Shown: positions 50,606 to 58,720 of the stretch, piece after piece
Numbering within the stretch: the first letter of the stretch is position 1
How the letters are laid out: every line of letters starts with the position of its first letter
NCBI RefSeq assembly: GCF_017948455.1
Contig: NZ_JAFFSU010000013.1
Span: 186,001-250,000 of the forward strand
Length of the DNA stretch: 64,000 bases
DNA from: Streptomyces sp. GESEQ-4
GTDB taxonomy: Bacteria > Actinomycetota > Actinomycetes > Streptomycetales > Streptomycetaceae
Reading direction: 5' to 3'
Program-made: the position numbers and the translations under genes
The notes under the pieces: model-generated
Seen by the model: only the letters and a program-made list of their open reading frames with translations
Told to the model about the DNA's origin: nothing
The model's database searches: none

Positions 50606-52953
50606 TCGTGCCAACCAGAGGGGCGCGGGGAACTGCGCGACAAGCCACGACGAACCCGCAGCCGCCCACGACGACCAACCACCCCCTACGCGTGGCGATC
50701 GTCGGCGGAGGCCCCGGCGGCCTTTACTCCGCCGCCTTGCTGAAACGCCTAGACCCCGCCCGAGAAATAACCGTCTGGGAACGCAACGCCCCCAACGACA
50801 CCTTCGGCTTCGGCGTAGTCCTCTCCGACGAAACCCTAGGCGGCATCGAACACGCCGACCCAGTCGTCTACGAGGCCCTCCAGAAACACTTCATCCGCTG
50901 GGACGACATCGACATCGTCCACCGAGGCACCCGCCACACCTCCGGAGGACACGGTTTCGCCGCCCTCGGCCGAAAACGGCTCCTGGAAGTCCTGCACGAA
51001 CGCTGCCGCACCCTCGGCATCGACCTCCGCTTCCGCGCGGAAGCCCCCTACCCGGCCTGGCTGGCGGAGACATACGACCTCGTCATCGCCGCCGACGGTG
51101 TGCACAGCACCACCCGCGAGGCCTACGCCCATGTGTTCCGCCCCCATGTGGCCACCCACCACTGCCGCTACATCTGGCTGGCAGCCGACTTCGCCTTCGA
51201 CGCCTTCCGCTTCGAGATCGCCGAAACCGAACACGGCGTGATGCAACTCCACGGCTACCCCTACGCGCCCGACGCCTCCACCGTGATCATCGAGATGCGC
51301 GAAGAGGTCTGGCAGTCAGCAGGCTTCGCGGACCTCGACGATCAGGAGTCCGTCGAACGCTGCGCCAAGATCTTCGCGGAAGCGCTCGGCGGTCGCCCGT
51401 TGAGGTCCAACAAGTCGGCGTGGACCACGTTCCGCACGGTGGTCAACGAACGCTGGGCGCACGGGAACGTGGTGCTGCTGGGCGATGCCGCCCACACCGC
51501 CCACTTCTCCATCGGCTCCGGCACCAAGCTCGCGGTCGAGGACGCCCTGGCACTGGCGGTCTGCCTGGAGGAACAGCCCACGCTGGAGCGCGCGTTGGAG
51601 GCATACGAGGAGGAGCGGCGGCCTGTCGTCGCCTCCACCCAGCGGGCCGCCCGCGCCAGCCTGGAGTGGTTCGAGAACGTCGCTCGCTATCTCGACCAGC
51701 CGCCCCGCCAGTTCGCCTTCAACCTGCTCACCCGCAGCCGCCGTGTCACCCACGACAACCTGCGGCTGCGCGACGCCCACTTCACCGAGTCCGTGGAGCG
51801 CGAGTTCGGCTGCCCGCCCGGTACGCCGCCGATGTTCACGCCGTTCCGGCTGCGCGGCCTGACACTGCGCAACCGGGTCGTGGTGTCGCCGATGGACATG
51901 TACTCGGCCGTCGACGGCGTCCCCGGCGACTTCCACCTCGTCCACCTGGGCGCACGGGCGCTCGGCGGCGCCGCTCTGGTGATGACCGAGATGGTGTGCG
52001 TGAGCGCGGAGGGCCGGATCACGCCGGGCTGCGCCGGCCTCTACACCGGCAAGCAGGCCGAGTCCTGGAAACGGATCACCGAGTTCGTGCACGCCCAGGC
52101 GCCCGGGACCGCGATCGGCGTCCAGCTCGGCCACTCCGGACGCAAGGGCTCGACCAAGCTGATGTGGGAGGGCATGGACGAGCCGCTGGAGGACGGCAAC
52201 TGGCCGCTCGTGGCCGCGTCCCCGATGCCGTACAAACCGCAGAGCCAGATCCCCCGCGAGCTGACCCGTGCCCAACTCACCGACCTCCGCGAGCAGTTCA
52301 CGGCCGCTGCCTGGCGTGCCGCCCGCGCCGGCTTCGACCTCCTCGAACTGCACTGTGCCCACGGCTACTTGCTCTCCGGCTTCCTCTCCCCGCTGACCAA
52401 TCAGCGCACCGACGCCTACGGCGGCACGCTCGCGAAGCGGCTCCGCTTTCCGCTGGAAGTCTTCGACGCCGTACGGGGAGTGTGGCCCGAGGAGCGGCCC
52501 ATGACCGTCCGGATCTCGGCCACCGACTGGGCCGAGGGCGGCACGAGCGGCGAGGAGGCCGTGGCGATCGCCCGCGCCTTCGCCGCGCACGGCGCCGACG
52601 CGATCGACGTGTCCACCGGGCAGGTCGTCGCCGAGGAGCGGCCGGAGTTCGGGCGGTCGTACCAGACGCCGTACGCCGACCGCATCCGCCACGAGACCGG
52701 CATCCCAGTGATCGCCGTCGGCGCGATCTCCTCCTGGGACGACGTCAACTCGCTGATCCTGGCCGGGCGCACGGACCTGTGCGCACTCGCCCGCCCCCAC
52801 CTCTACGACCCGCACTGGACGCTGCACGCGGCGGCCGAGCAGGGCTACGACGGCCCCGGCGTCGTCTGGCCGACACCGTACCGAGCGGGCAGCCGCCGCC
52901 CCCAGACCGGTCGCACGGACGCCCCCAAGCCCCGGCTGACGCTGGGGACTTGA
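50602..52953 (+). CDS. fused FAD monooxygenase/old-yellow-enzyme reductase (2-aminobenzoyl-CoA monooxygenase/reductase type)
   Basis: 783 residues; GTG in a GTGA overlap, with GGAAGGGG upstream. N-terminal FAD domain: VAIVGGGPGGLYSAALL (about 31-47), DLVIAADGVHS, VVLLGDAAHTAHFSIGSGTKLAVEDA. C-terminal old-yellow-enzyme barrel from about residue 408 (MFTPFRLRGLTLRNRVVVSPM, HCAHGYLLSGFLSPLTNQRTDAYGG). The same fusion acts in Azoarcus on 2-aminobenzoyl-CoA (hydroxylation and ring reduction); Streptomyces homologues are labelled salicylyl-CoA 5-hydroxylase. Residues about 6-20 are encoded by a reverse copy of a dispersed repeat and are probably dispensable. Confidence 0.92.
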   Translation: MIVPTRGARGTARQATTNPQPPTTTNHPLRVAIVGGGPGGLYSAALLKRLDPAREITVWERNAPNDTFGFGVVLSDETLGGIEHADPVVYEALQKHFIRWDDIDIVHRGTRHTSGGHGFAALGRKRLLEVLHERCRTLGIDLRFRAEAPYPAWLAETYDLVIAADGVHSTTREAYAHVFRPHVATHHCRYIWLAADFAFDAFRFEIAETEHGVMQLHGYPYAPDASTVIIEMREEVWQSAGFADLDDQESVERCAKIFAEALGGRPLRSNKSAWTTFRTVVNERWAHGNVVLLGDAAHTAHFSIGSGTKLAVEDALALAVCLEEQPTLERALEAYEEERRPVVASTQRAARASLEWFENVARYLDQPPRQFAFNLLTRSRRVTHDNLRLRDAHFTESVEREFGCPPGTPPMFTPFRLRGLTLRNRVVVSPMDMYSAVDGVPGDFHLVHLGARALGGAALVMTEMVCVSAEGRITPGCAGLYTGKQAESWKRITEFVHAQAPGTAIGVQLGHSGRKGSTKLMWEGMDEPLEDGNWPLVAASPMPYKPQSQIPRELTRAQLTDLREQFTAAAWRAARAGFDLLELHCAHGYLLSGFLSPLTNQRTDAYGGTLAKRLRFPLEVFDAVRGVWPEERPMTVRISATDWAEGGTSGEEAVAIARAFAAHGADAIDVSTGQVVAEERPEFGRSYQTPYADRIRHETGIPVIAVGAISSWDDVNSLILAGRTDLCALARPHLYDPHWTLHAAAEQGYDGPGVVWPTPYRAGSRRPQTGRTDAPKPRLTLGT
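50619..50660 (-). repeat. dispersed Streptomyces repeat, copy C, inside a coding region
   Basis: Reverse complement of the repeat core: AGGGGCGCGGGGAACTGCGC at 50619-50638, continuing to GAACCCGCA at 50660. One base differs from copies A and B in the core region (GACAAGCCAC). It encodes RGARGTARQATTNPQ at the N-terminus of the fused monooxygenase. Confidence 0.9.
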
Positions 52954-52972
52954 GGGAGCGTCTCGCGGGGCC

Positions 52973-53875
52973 TCAGAAGTACCCCTCGCGCTTACGGTCT
53001 TCCATCGCGGCCTCGGAGAGCTTGTCGTCGGCGCGGGTGGCGCCGCGCTCGGTGAGCCGGGACGCGGCGATCTCGGTGATCACGGCCTCCAGCGTCGTCG
53101 CGTCGGAGTCGACGGCGCCGGTGCAGGACATGTCGCCGACGGTGCGGTAGCGCACTCGCCGCTTCTCCACCGTCTCGGTCGCCTTCGGCCCGCCCCACTC
53201 GCCGGCGGTCAGCCACATGCCGGCCCGCTGGAACACCTCACGCTCGTGCGCGAAGTAGATCTCCGGCAGCTCGATGCCCTCGCGGGCGATGTACTGCCAC
53301 ACGTCCAGCTCGGTCCAGTTGGACAGCGGGAAGACGCGCACGTGTTCGCCGGGTGCGTGGCGGCCGTTGTAGAGGTTCCACAGCTCGGGGCGCTGGCGGC
53401 GGGGGTCCCACTGCGAGAACTCGTCGCGCAGCGAGAACACCCGTTCCTTGGCGCGGGCTTTCTCCTCGTCCCGGCGTCCGCCGCCGAAGACGGCGTCGAA
53501 CTTCTCCGCCTGGATCTTCTCGGTCAGCGGGAGTGTCTGCAGCGGGTTCCGTGTCCCGTCGGGACGTTCGCGCAGCACACCGCGGTCGATGTAGTCCTGT
53601 ACGGAGGCCACATGGAGGCGCAGCCCATGTGCGGCCACCACACGGTCGCGGTACTCCAGCACTTCGGGGAAGTTGTGGCCGGTGTCCACGTGCAGCAGCG
53701 AGAAGGGGATCGCCGCAGGGGCGAAGGCCTTCAGCGCCAGATGCAGCATGACGATGGAGTCCTTGCCGCCGGAGAAGAGGATCACCGGCCGCTCGAACTC
53801 GCCCGCCACCTCCCGGAAGATGTGCACGCCCTCCGACTCCAGGGCATCGAGGTGAGAGAGGCTGAGCCCGGTCAC
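52973..53875 (-). CDS. cysD: sulfate adenylyltransferase subunit 2, lone copy
   Basis: 300 residues from GTG. PP-loop SGGKDS (35-40), HVDTGHNFPEVLEYRD, GGGRRDEEKARAKERVFSLRDEF and the C-terminal EDRKREGYF are all intact. It makes APS from sulfate and ATP together with the GTPase CysN, but no cysN, cysC or cysH is in the window. A start with a good RBS (ATG 53907) lies in another frame and gives only 11 codons ending across this GTG, which suggests a frameshifted original N-terminus. Confidence 0.93.
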   Translation of the reverse strand: MTGLSLSHLDALESEGVHIFREVAGEFERPVILFSGGKDSIVMLHLALKAFAPAAIPFSLLHVDTGHNFPEVLEYRDRVVAAHGLRLHVASVQDYIDRGVLRERPDGTRNPLQTLPLTEKIQAEKFDAVFGGGRRDEEKARAKERVFSLRDEFSQWDPRRQRPELWNLYNGRHAPGEHVRVFPLSNWTELDVWQYIAREGIELPEIYFAHEREVFQRAGMWLTAGEWGGPKATETVEKRRVRYRTVGDMSCTGAVDSDATTLEAVITEIAASRLTERGATRADDKLSEAAMEDRKREGYF

Positions 53876-53907
53876 GTGGCTCCCTGCGCCCTTGCCGTGG
53901 TGGTCAT
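53875..53907 (-). CDS. 11-codon upstream ORF overlapping cysD (leader or frameshifted old start)
   Basis: ATG at 53907, preceded by GAGGA at 9 nt, encodes MTTTARAQGAT and stops at TGA 53872-53874, overlapping the cysD GTG at 53875. Streptomyces CysD proteins, as I recall, commonly begin MTTTA and continue to the SHLDALESE region, so this looks like the ancestral start separated by a frameshift, with cysD now translated by reinitiation. Confidence 0.45.
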
Positions 53908-53956
53908 GCGTCAGAATCCTCTTTTCCTTACCCGGCGTGCTGAGTGGACGCTAGGT

Positions 53957-53995
53957 AAGAACCTTTAGAAGAGCGATAGAAGAACCTAAGGGTTC
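53957..53995. promoter_or_regulatory. AAGAACCT repeats and dyad upstream of cysD
   Basis: AAGAACCT at 53957-53964 and 53980-53987, and the palindrome GAACC-TAAG-GGTTC at 53982-53995. They lie 50-90 bp before the cysD upstream ORF, in a comparatively AT-rich stretch, the likely promoter region. Confidence 0.5.
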
Positions 53996-54044
53996 CATTA
54001 GCGACGCATGATGTGGGTGGGATCACACGATTCCGTGGGTGAGG

Positions 54045-54857
54045 TCACACGCCCGCGAAGCCGGCCCCCGCGTCCCGCAGCCGCTCGTGCAGGCCCCGGA
54101 ACACCGCCACGGAGCGGGCACCCGGCCAGTCGGCGGGGAGCAGGTGCGCGGGCAGTCCCGGGTCGGCGTAGGGGAGATGGCGCCAGGAGTCCAGGGCGAG
54201 CAGATAGTCGCGGTAGGCATCCTCGGGCGGGGTGTCCGCGCGTTGCTCCCAGTCGCGCAGCACGCGCGCGTGGCGGTCGAGGAACGCCTCGTGCTGCTTG
54301 GCGATCGCGGCCAGGTCCCACCAGCGGGCGACCGCCTCCGCGGTCGGCGCGTAGCCGAGATGGTCGCCGCGGAAGAAGTCGACGTACGGGTCGAGCCGCA
54401 GCCGCTGGAGGGTGTGCCGGGCCTCCTCGTACAGCCGGGCCGGGGCGATCCACACCCCCGGGGCCGCGGTGCCGAAGCCGAGACCGGCCAGCCGCGAGCG
54501 CAGCACATGCCGCTTCTGCCGCTCCGACTCCGGTACCGAGAACACGGCGAGCACCCAGCCGGTGTCCTCGGGCGCCGTGGTGGCGTAGATGCGCCGGTCG
54601 CCGTCGTCGAGCAACTGGCGGGCGTCCGGCGACAGTTCGTACCCGGCCGCGCCCCGCGCCGTACGGGCCGGCACCAGCAGCCCGCGCCGTTTCAGCCGCG
54701 ACACCGACGAGCGTACGGAGGGCGCGTCCACGCCCACCGCGGCGAGCAGCCGGATCAGCTCGGCGACGGGCACCGGGCCGGTCATATGGCGGCCGTACGC
54801 GCCGTAGAGCGTGACGATCAGGGACCGTGGAGCATGCTGGTCGGACACGTTGATCAT
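54045..54857 (-). CDS. PaaX family transcriptional regulator
   Basis: 270 residues. N-terminal winged helix (LIRLLAAVGVDAPSVRSSVSRLKRRGLLVPAR), middle Cas2-like domain (TGWVLAVFSVPESERQKRHVLRSRLAGLGFG) and C-terminal domain with HLPYADPGLPAHLLPADWPG. PaaX-type repressors respond to aryl-CoA thioesters. It is 15 nt downstream of the aryl-CoA ligase gene on the same strand, so it probably senses the ligase product and controls this cluster. Confidence 0.92.
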   Translation of the reverse strand: MINVSDQHAPRSLIVTLYGAYGRHMTGPVPVAELIRLLAAVGVDAPSVRSSVSRLKRRGLLVPARTARGAAGYELSPDARQLLDDGDRRIYATTAPEDTGWVLAVFSVPESERQKRHVLRSRLAGLGFGTAAPGVWIAPARLYEEARHTLQRLRLDPYVDFFRGDHLGYAPTAEAVARWWDLAAIAKQHEAFLDRHARVLRDWEQRADTPPEDAYRDYLLALDSWRHLPYADPGLPAHLLPADWPGARSVAVFRGLHERLRDAGAGFAGV

Positions 54858-54872
54858 CTTAGGTCGTCGATA

Positions 54873-56528
54873 TCACCGCTGGTCACCTTCGGTGCGCCGC
54901 CCCAAGTGGCGGTCACCCTCGGCGCGCAGCCTGAAGCGCTGGAGTTTGCCGGTCGCCGTGCGCGGCAGCGCGTCCAGGAAGACGACCTCGCGTGGGCACT
55001 TGTAGGGCGCGAGTTCCGCCTTCACGAAGTCGCGCAGCGCCTCGGCGTCCGGCCGCGCGCCCTCCCTGAGCACGGCGTACGCCACCACGACCTGTCCGCG
55101 CACCTCGTCGGAGCGCCCCACGACGGCCGCCTCCAGCACATCCGGGTGACGCAGCAGCGCGTCCTCCACCTCGGGTCCCGCGATGTTGTAGCCGGCCGAG
55201 ATGATCATGTCGTCCGCGCGGGCCACATAGCGGAAGTAGCCGTCAACCTCGCGCACATAGGTGTCACCCGTGATGTTCCAGCCGCCGCGCACATACTCCC
55301 GCTGCCGTGGGTCGGCGAGATACCGGCAGCCGATCGGCCCGCGCACGGCGAGCAGTCCCGGCTCGCCGTCGGGCAGCTCCGCACCGTTCTCGTCGACCAC
55401 GCGCGCGTGCCACCCCGGTACGGGCACTCCCGTAGTCCCCGGCCGAATGTGCTCGTCGGCCGCCGAGATGAAGATGTGCAGCAGCTCGGTGGCGCCGATG
55501 CCGTTGATGATGCGCAGGCCGGTGCGCTTGTGCCAGGCCTGCCAAGTGGCGGCGGGCAGGTTCTCGCCGGCGGAGACGCAGCGGCGCAGCGAGGAGATGT
55601 CGTACGCGTCGAGCTCGTCGAGCATCACGCGGTACGCCGTCGGCGCGGTGAACAGCACCGAGACGCGGTGCTCGGCGATCGCGGGCAACAGCTGCTTGGG
55701 GCCCGCCTGTTCGAGCAGCAGCGCGCTCGCGCCGGCCCGCATCGGGAAGATCACCAGACCGCCGAGCCCGAAGGTGAAGCCGAGCGGGGGACTGCCGGCG
55801 AAGACATCGCCCACATGTGGGCGCAGCACATGCTTGGAGAAGGTGTCCGCTATCGCGAGCACATCCCGGTGGAAGTGCATGCACCCCTTGGGGCGGCCGG
55901 TGGTGCCGGAGGTGAAGGCGATCAGCGCCACGTCGTCGGCGGCGGTGTCCACGGCCGGGTACGGCGTGTCGGGCGCCGTGCGGTGCAGCAGGTCGTCCGG
56001 GGCGTCACCGCCGTACGTCGTGATGCGCAGCCCCGGTATCTCGGCCTTGGCGAGGTCGTCCACGGCCCGGATGTCGCACAGTGCGTGCCGCACCTCGGCG
56101 ATCTCGCACATGGTCCTCAGCTCGTGCGGACGCTGCTGGGCCAGCACGGTCACCGCGACCGCGCCCGCCTTCAGCACCGCCAGCCAGCAGGCAGCCAGCC
56201 AGGGAGTGGTGGGGCCGCGCAACAGGACGCGATTGCCGGGCACGACGCCCAGGTCACCGGTGAGCAGATGCGCGAGCCGGTCGACGCGGGCGCGCAGTGT
56301 GCCGTACGACCATGTGTCGCCGTTCGGCGTGTGGAACGCCGGCCGGTCGTCGTCCGGCCCGGCGAGCAGTTCGGCGGCGCAGTTCAGCCGGTCGGGGTAA
56401 CGCAGCTCCGGCAGATCGAAGCGGAGCTCCGGCCACTGGTCGGGCGGCGGAAGGTGCTCGCGCGCGAAGGAGTCGACGTGGGCCGAGGTCGTCGGCCGCG
56501 CTGTGACGCCGGCGTCCGGGTTGTCCAT
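54873..56528 (-). CDS. aryl-CoA ligase of the 2-aminobenzoate/benzoate-CoA ligase type
   Basis: 551 residues from ATG with AAGGGGGCG upstream. Adenylate-forming motifs: FTSGTTGRPKG, IIN-GIGATELLH, WNITGDTY, YVARADDMIISAGYNIAGPEVE and the catalytic Lys in PRTATGKLQR. The GFTFGLGGL and TGDTYVREVDGYF segments are those of the benzoate/2-aminobenzoate CoA ligase group. It would make the aryl-CoA substrate for the fused monooxygenase/reductase. Divergent from the acyl-CoA dehydrogenase gene; cotranscribed with paaX. Confidence 0.92.
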   Translation of the reverse strand: MDNPDAGVTARPTTSAHVDSFAREHLPPPDQWPELRFDLPELRYPDRLNCAAELLAGPDDDRPAFHTPNGDTWSYGTLRARVDRLAHLLTGDLGVVPGNRVLLRGPTTPWLAACWLAVLKAGAVAVTVLAQQRPHELRTMCEIAEVRHALCDIRAVDDLAKAEIPGLRITTYGGDAPDDLLHRTAPDTPYPAVDTAADDVALIAFTSGTTGRPKGCMHFHRDVLAIADTFSKHVLRPHVGDVFAGSPPLGFTFGLGGLVIFPMRAGASALLLEQAGPKQLLPAIAEHRVSVLFTAPTAYRVMLDELDAYDISSLRRCVSAGENLPAATWQAWHKRTGLRIINGIGATELLHIFISAADEHIRPGTTGVPVPGWHARVVDENGAELPDGEPGLLAVRGPIGCRYLADPRQREYVRGGWNITGDTYVREVDGYFRYVARADDMIISAGYNIAGPEVEDALLRHPDVLEAAVVGRSDEVRGQVVVAYAVLREGARPDAEALRDFVKAELAPYKCPREVVFLDALPRTATGKLQRFRLRAEGDRHLGRRTEGDQR

Positions 56529-56581
56529 GGCGGTTCGCCCCCTTGCCGTGATGGGCGTGGTGGTGGGCTCGCGCAACGAGC

Positions 56582-56619
56582 GTATCGTGTTGGTGACGGC
56601 AGTCAACGGTGCGCGATAC
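56582..56619. promoter_or_regulatory. candidate PaaX operator between divergent catabolic operons
   Basis: GTATCGTG (56582-56589) and CGCGATAC (56612-56619) form an inverted repeat, 7 of 8 pairs, with a 22-bp spacer, between the ligase gene (start 56528) and the acyl-CoA dehydrogenase gene (start 56654). Confidence 0.5.
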
Positions 56620-56653
56620 CGTCGGGGGAGACGAACGGGAGAGGGGACCGGCG

Positions 56654-57886
56654 ATGTCCGCATTCTCACTCGAACCGCGACAGATCGCCTGGTGTGCCGA
56701 GTTGCGCACGCTGGCCGCCGAACGGCTGCGCCCGCTCGCGGAGAAGGGCGAGCCGGGCCGGGTCAACCGTGCGCTCGTGGCGGAGCTGGGCCGACTGGGG
56801 CTGCTGGAGCGGCTGTTCACCTCCGGCGCGGTCGATCTCTGCCTGATGCGCGAGTCCCTCGCGTACGCCTGCACCGAGGCCGAGACCGCCCTCGCCCTCC
56901 AGGGCCTCGGCGCCCACCCCGTCCACGCCTACGGCACCCCGGCCCAGCGCGCCCACTGGCTGCCCCGGGTCAGCGAGGGCACGGCGATCGCCGCCTTCGC
57001 GCTGAGCGAGCCGGGGGCGGGGTCGGACGCGGGGGCACTGGCGCTGCGGGCGGAGGGGGAGGGAGACGGGCAGGCGGAAGCCGCTCGACGGAGCGGCTCG
57101 CGTCGCGCCGACACTGACGGCTCACCCGCCGCCCCCGACAGCCCACCCCTCGCCACCCCCGACGGCCCCTCCCGTTGGCGGCTCACCGGTGAGAAGTGCT
57201 GGATCTCCAACGCCCCCGAGGCCGACTGCTACACCGTCTTCGCGCGGACCACGCCCGGCACCGGCGCCCGTGGTGTCACCGCCTTTCTCGTGCCCGCCGA
57301 CCGTCCCGGCCTCACCGGCGCCGCTCTGGAGATGCTGTCCCCGCACCCCATCGGCAGCCTGGTCTTCGATGCCGTGCCGGTCACCGCGGACGACGTGCTC
57401 GGTGAGGTGGACCGCGGGTTCCGCGTGGCCATGGGCACCCTGAACCTCTTCCGGCCCAGCGTCGGCGCCTTCGCGGTCGGCATGGCGCAGGCGGCGCTGG
57501 ACGCCACCCTCGCGCATACCGCCGGACGGGACGCCTTCGGCGGCAAGTTGAGGGATCTGCAGACCGTCGCCCACCAGGTCGCGGAGATGGCGCTGCGCAC
57601 GGAGGCGGCCCGGCTCATGGTGTACGCGGCGGCGACGGCGTACGACGAAGGCGCCCCGGACGTCCCGAAGCGCGCGGCGATGGCGAAGCTGCTGGCCACC
57701 GAGACCGCGCAGTACGTCGTCGACGCGGCCGTCCAGTTGCACGGCGCCCGCGCCCTGCGCCGCGGTCACCTGCTCGAGCACCTCTATCGCGAGGTGCGCG
57801 CGCCGCGTATCTACGAGGGCGCGAGTGAGGTCCAACGGGGCATCATCGCCAAGGAGTTGTACGCGTCGATCGGAGAGGCCCCGTGA
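56654..57886 (+). CDS. acyl-CoA dehydrogenase, aromatic-CoA catabolic cluster
   Basis: 410 residues from ATG after AGAGGGG. FAD-dependent fold: AFALSEPGAGSDAG, GEKCWISNAPEAD, GMAQAALDATLAHTAGRDAFGGKLRDLQTVAHQVAEMAL and RAPRIYEGASEVQRGIIAKEL. An insertion of about 40 low-complexity residues (132-172, EGEGDGQAEAARRSGSRR and so on) interrupts the middle domain, absent from most relatives. It would introduce or remove a double bond in the ring-reduced CoA intermediate. Overlaps the RidA gene. Confidence 0.92.
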   Translation: MSAFSLEPRQIAWCAELRTLAAERLRPLAEKGEPGRVNRALVAELGRLGLLERLFTSGAVDLCLMRESLAYACTEAETALALQGLGAHPVHAYGTPAQRAHWLPRVSEGTAIAAFALSEPGAGSDAGALALRAEGEGDGQAEAARRSGSRRADTDGSPAAPDSPPLATPDGPSRWRLTGEKCWISNAPEADCYTVFARTTPGTGARGVTAFLVPADRPGLTGAALEMLSPHPIGSLVFDAVPVTADDVLGEVDRGFRVAMGTLNLFRPSVGAFAVGMAQAALDATLAHTAGRDAFGGKLRDLQTVAHQVAEMALRTEAARLMVYAAATAYDEGAPDVPKRAAMAKLLATETAQYVVDAAVQLHGARALRRGHLLEHLYREVRAPRIYEGASEVQRGIIAKELYASIGEAP

Positions 57887-58281
57887 CCGCCGAGCGAGTC
57901 AATCCGCCCGAGCTCTCCCCGCCCACCGGCTTCTCGCACGCGGTCGTCGCCACCGGCTCCCGCATCGTCTTCCTGGCCGGCCAGACCGCCCTCGACGCCG
58001 ACGGCAAGGTCACCGGCTCCACTCTCCCGCTCCAGTTCGAGCAGGCTCTCACCAACCTGCTCACCGCCCTGCACGCCGCGGGCGGCACCCCGGCCGACCT
58101 GGCCCGCGTCACCGTCTACGCCACGGATGTCGCCGCGTACCGCGCCCACGCCGCCGAAGTGGGCGGCATCTGGCGCCGGTTGGCCGGGCGGGACTATCCG
58201 GCGATGGCGGTCGTGGAGGTCGTACGCCTGTGGGACGTACAGGCGCTGATCGAGCTCGACGGGTTCGCCGTACTGCCGTAG
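57883..58281 (+). CDS. RidA family enamine/imine deaminase
   Basis: 132 residues; GTG overlaps the previous stop. RidA fold: PTGFSHAVVATGSRIVFLAGQTALDADGKV, LPLQFEQALTNLLTALHAAGGTPADLARVTVYATDVAAY and the C-terminal VVRLWDVQALIELDGFAVLP. The family Arg that binds the carboxylate is in an altered context (VEVVRLWD). It would hydrolyse the enamine/imine left when a 2-amino ring is reduced, releasing ammonia, which fits 2-aminobenzoate degradation. Confidence 0.9.
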   Translation: MTAERVNPPELSPPTGFSHAVVATGSRIVFLAGQTALDADGKVTGSTLPLQFEQALTNLLTALHAAGGTPADLARVTVYATDVAAYRAHAAEVGGIWRRLAGRDYPAMAVVEVVRLWDVQALIELDGFAVLP

Positions 58282-58288
58282 GGGCCCG

Positions 58289-58483
58289 TCAGGCGGCGAC
58301 GGCCAGGTGCTCGACCGGCACCCGGTGCGGGGCCACGACGCGGCCGTCGGGGAGCAGTTCACCGGTGTCGTCGAAGGCGATCGCGCCGTCGCACAGCAGG
58401 TTCCAGCCCTGCTCGGGGTGGGCGGCGACGATGTGTGGGGCGTTGCTGTCGGCCGAGGGGCACAAAGGCTGGTGAGAACACAT
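58289..58483 (-). CDS. DUF5999-like small Streptomyces protein
   Basis: 64 residues from ATG with GGAGG upstream. MCSHQPLCPSADSNAPHIV then HPEQGWNLLCDGAIAFDDTGELLPDGRVVAPHR; two or three Cys and conserved Trp match what I recall of DUF5999 proteins. The longer frame extending to 58636 has no RBS. Possibly metal-binding; function unknown. Convergent with the RidA gene. Confidence 0.75.
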   Translation of the reverse strand: MCSHQPLCPSADSNAPHIVAAHPEQGWNLLCDGAIAFDDTGELLPDGRVVAPHRVPVEHLAVAA

Positions 58484-58720
58484 GGTGTACCTCCACATCG
58501 GTCGGGCCGTCCTTGGACGATCCCTATGGACAGACCATGCTCCGGCTGTGAAGCGAGCGGAACAGCCCGACGCCAAGCGTGACAACACGCGGACAACACC
58601 CGGACGGTTCCACGACGGTCGGCGCGGACTCGCCACCGAAGGGGTGAGGTCACGCCCGAGGGCGTACCGGTGGAATTAGATGTGGAAACCTGCATTCCGT
58701 TTCATTCGGGAGTTCCTGCC

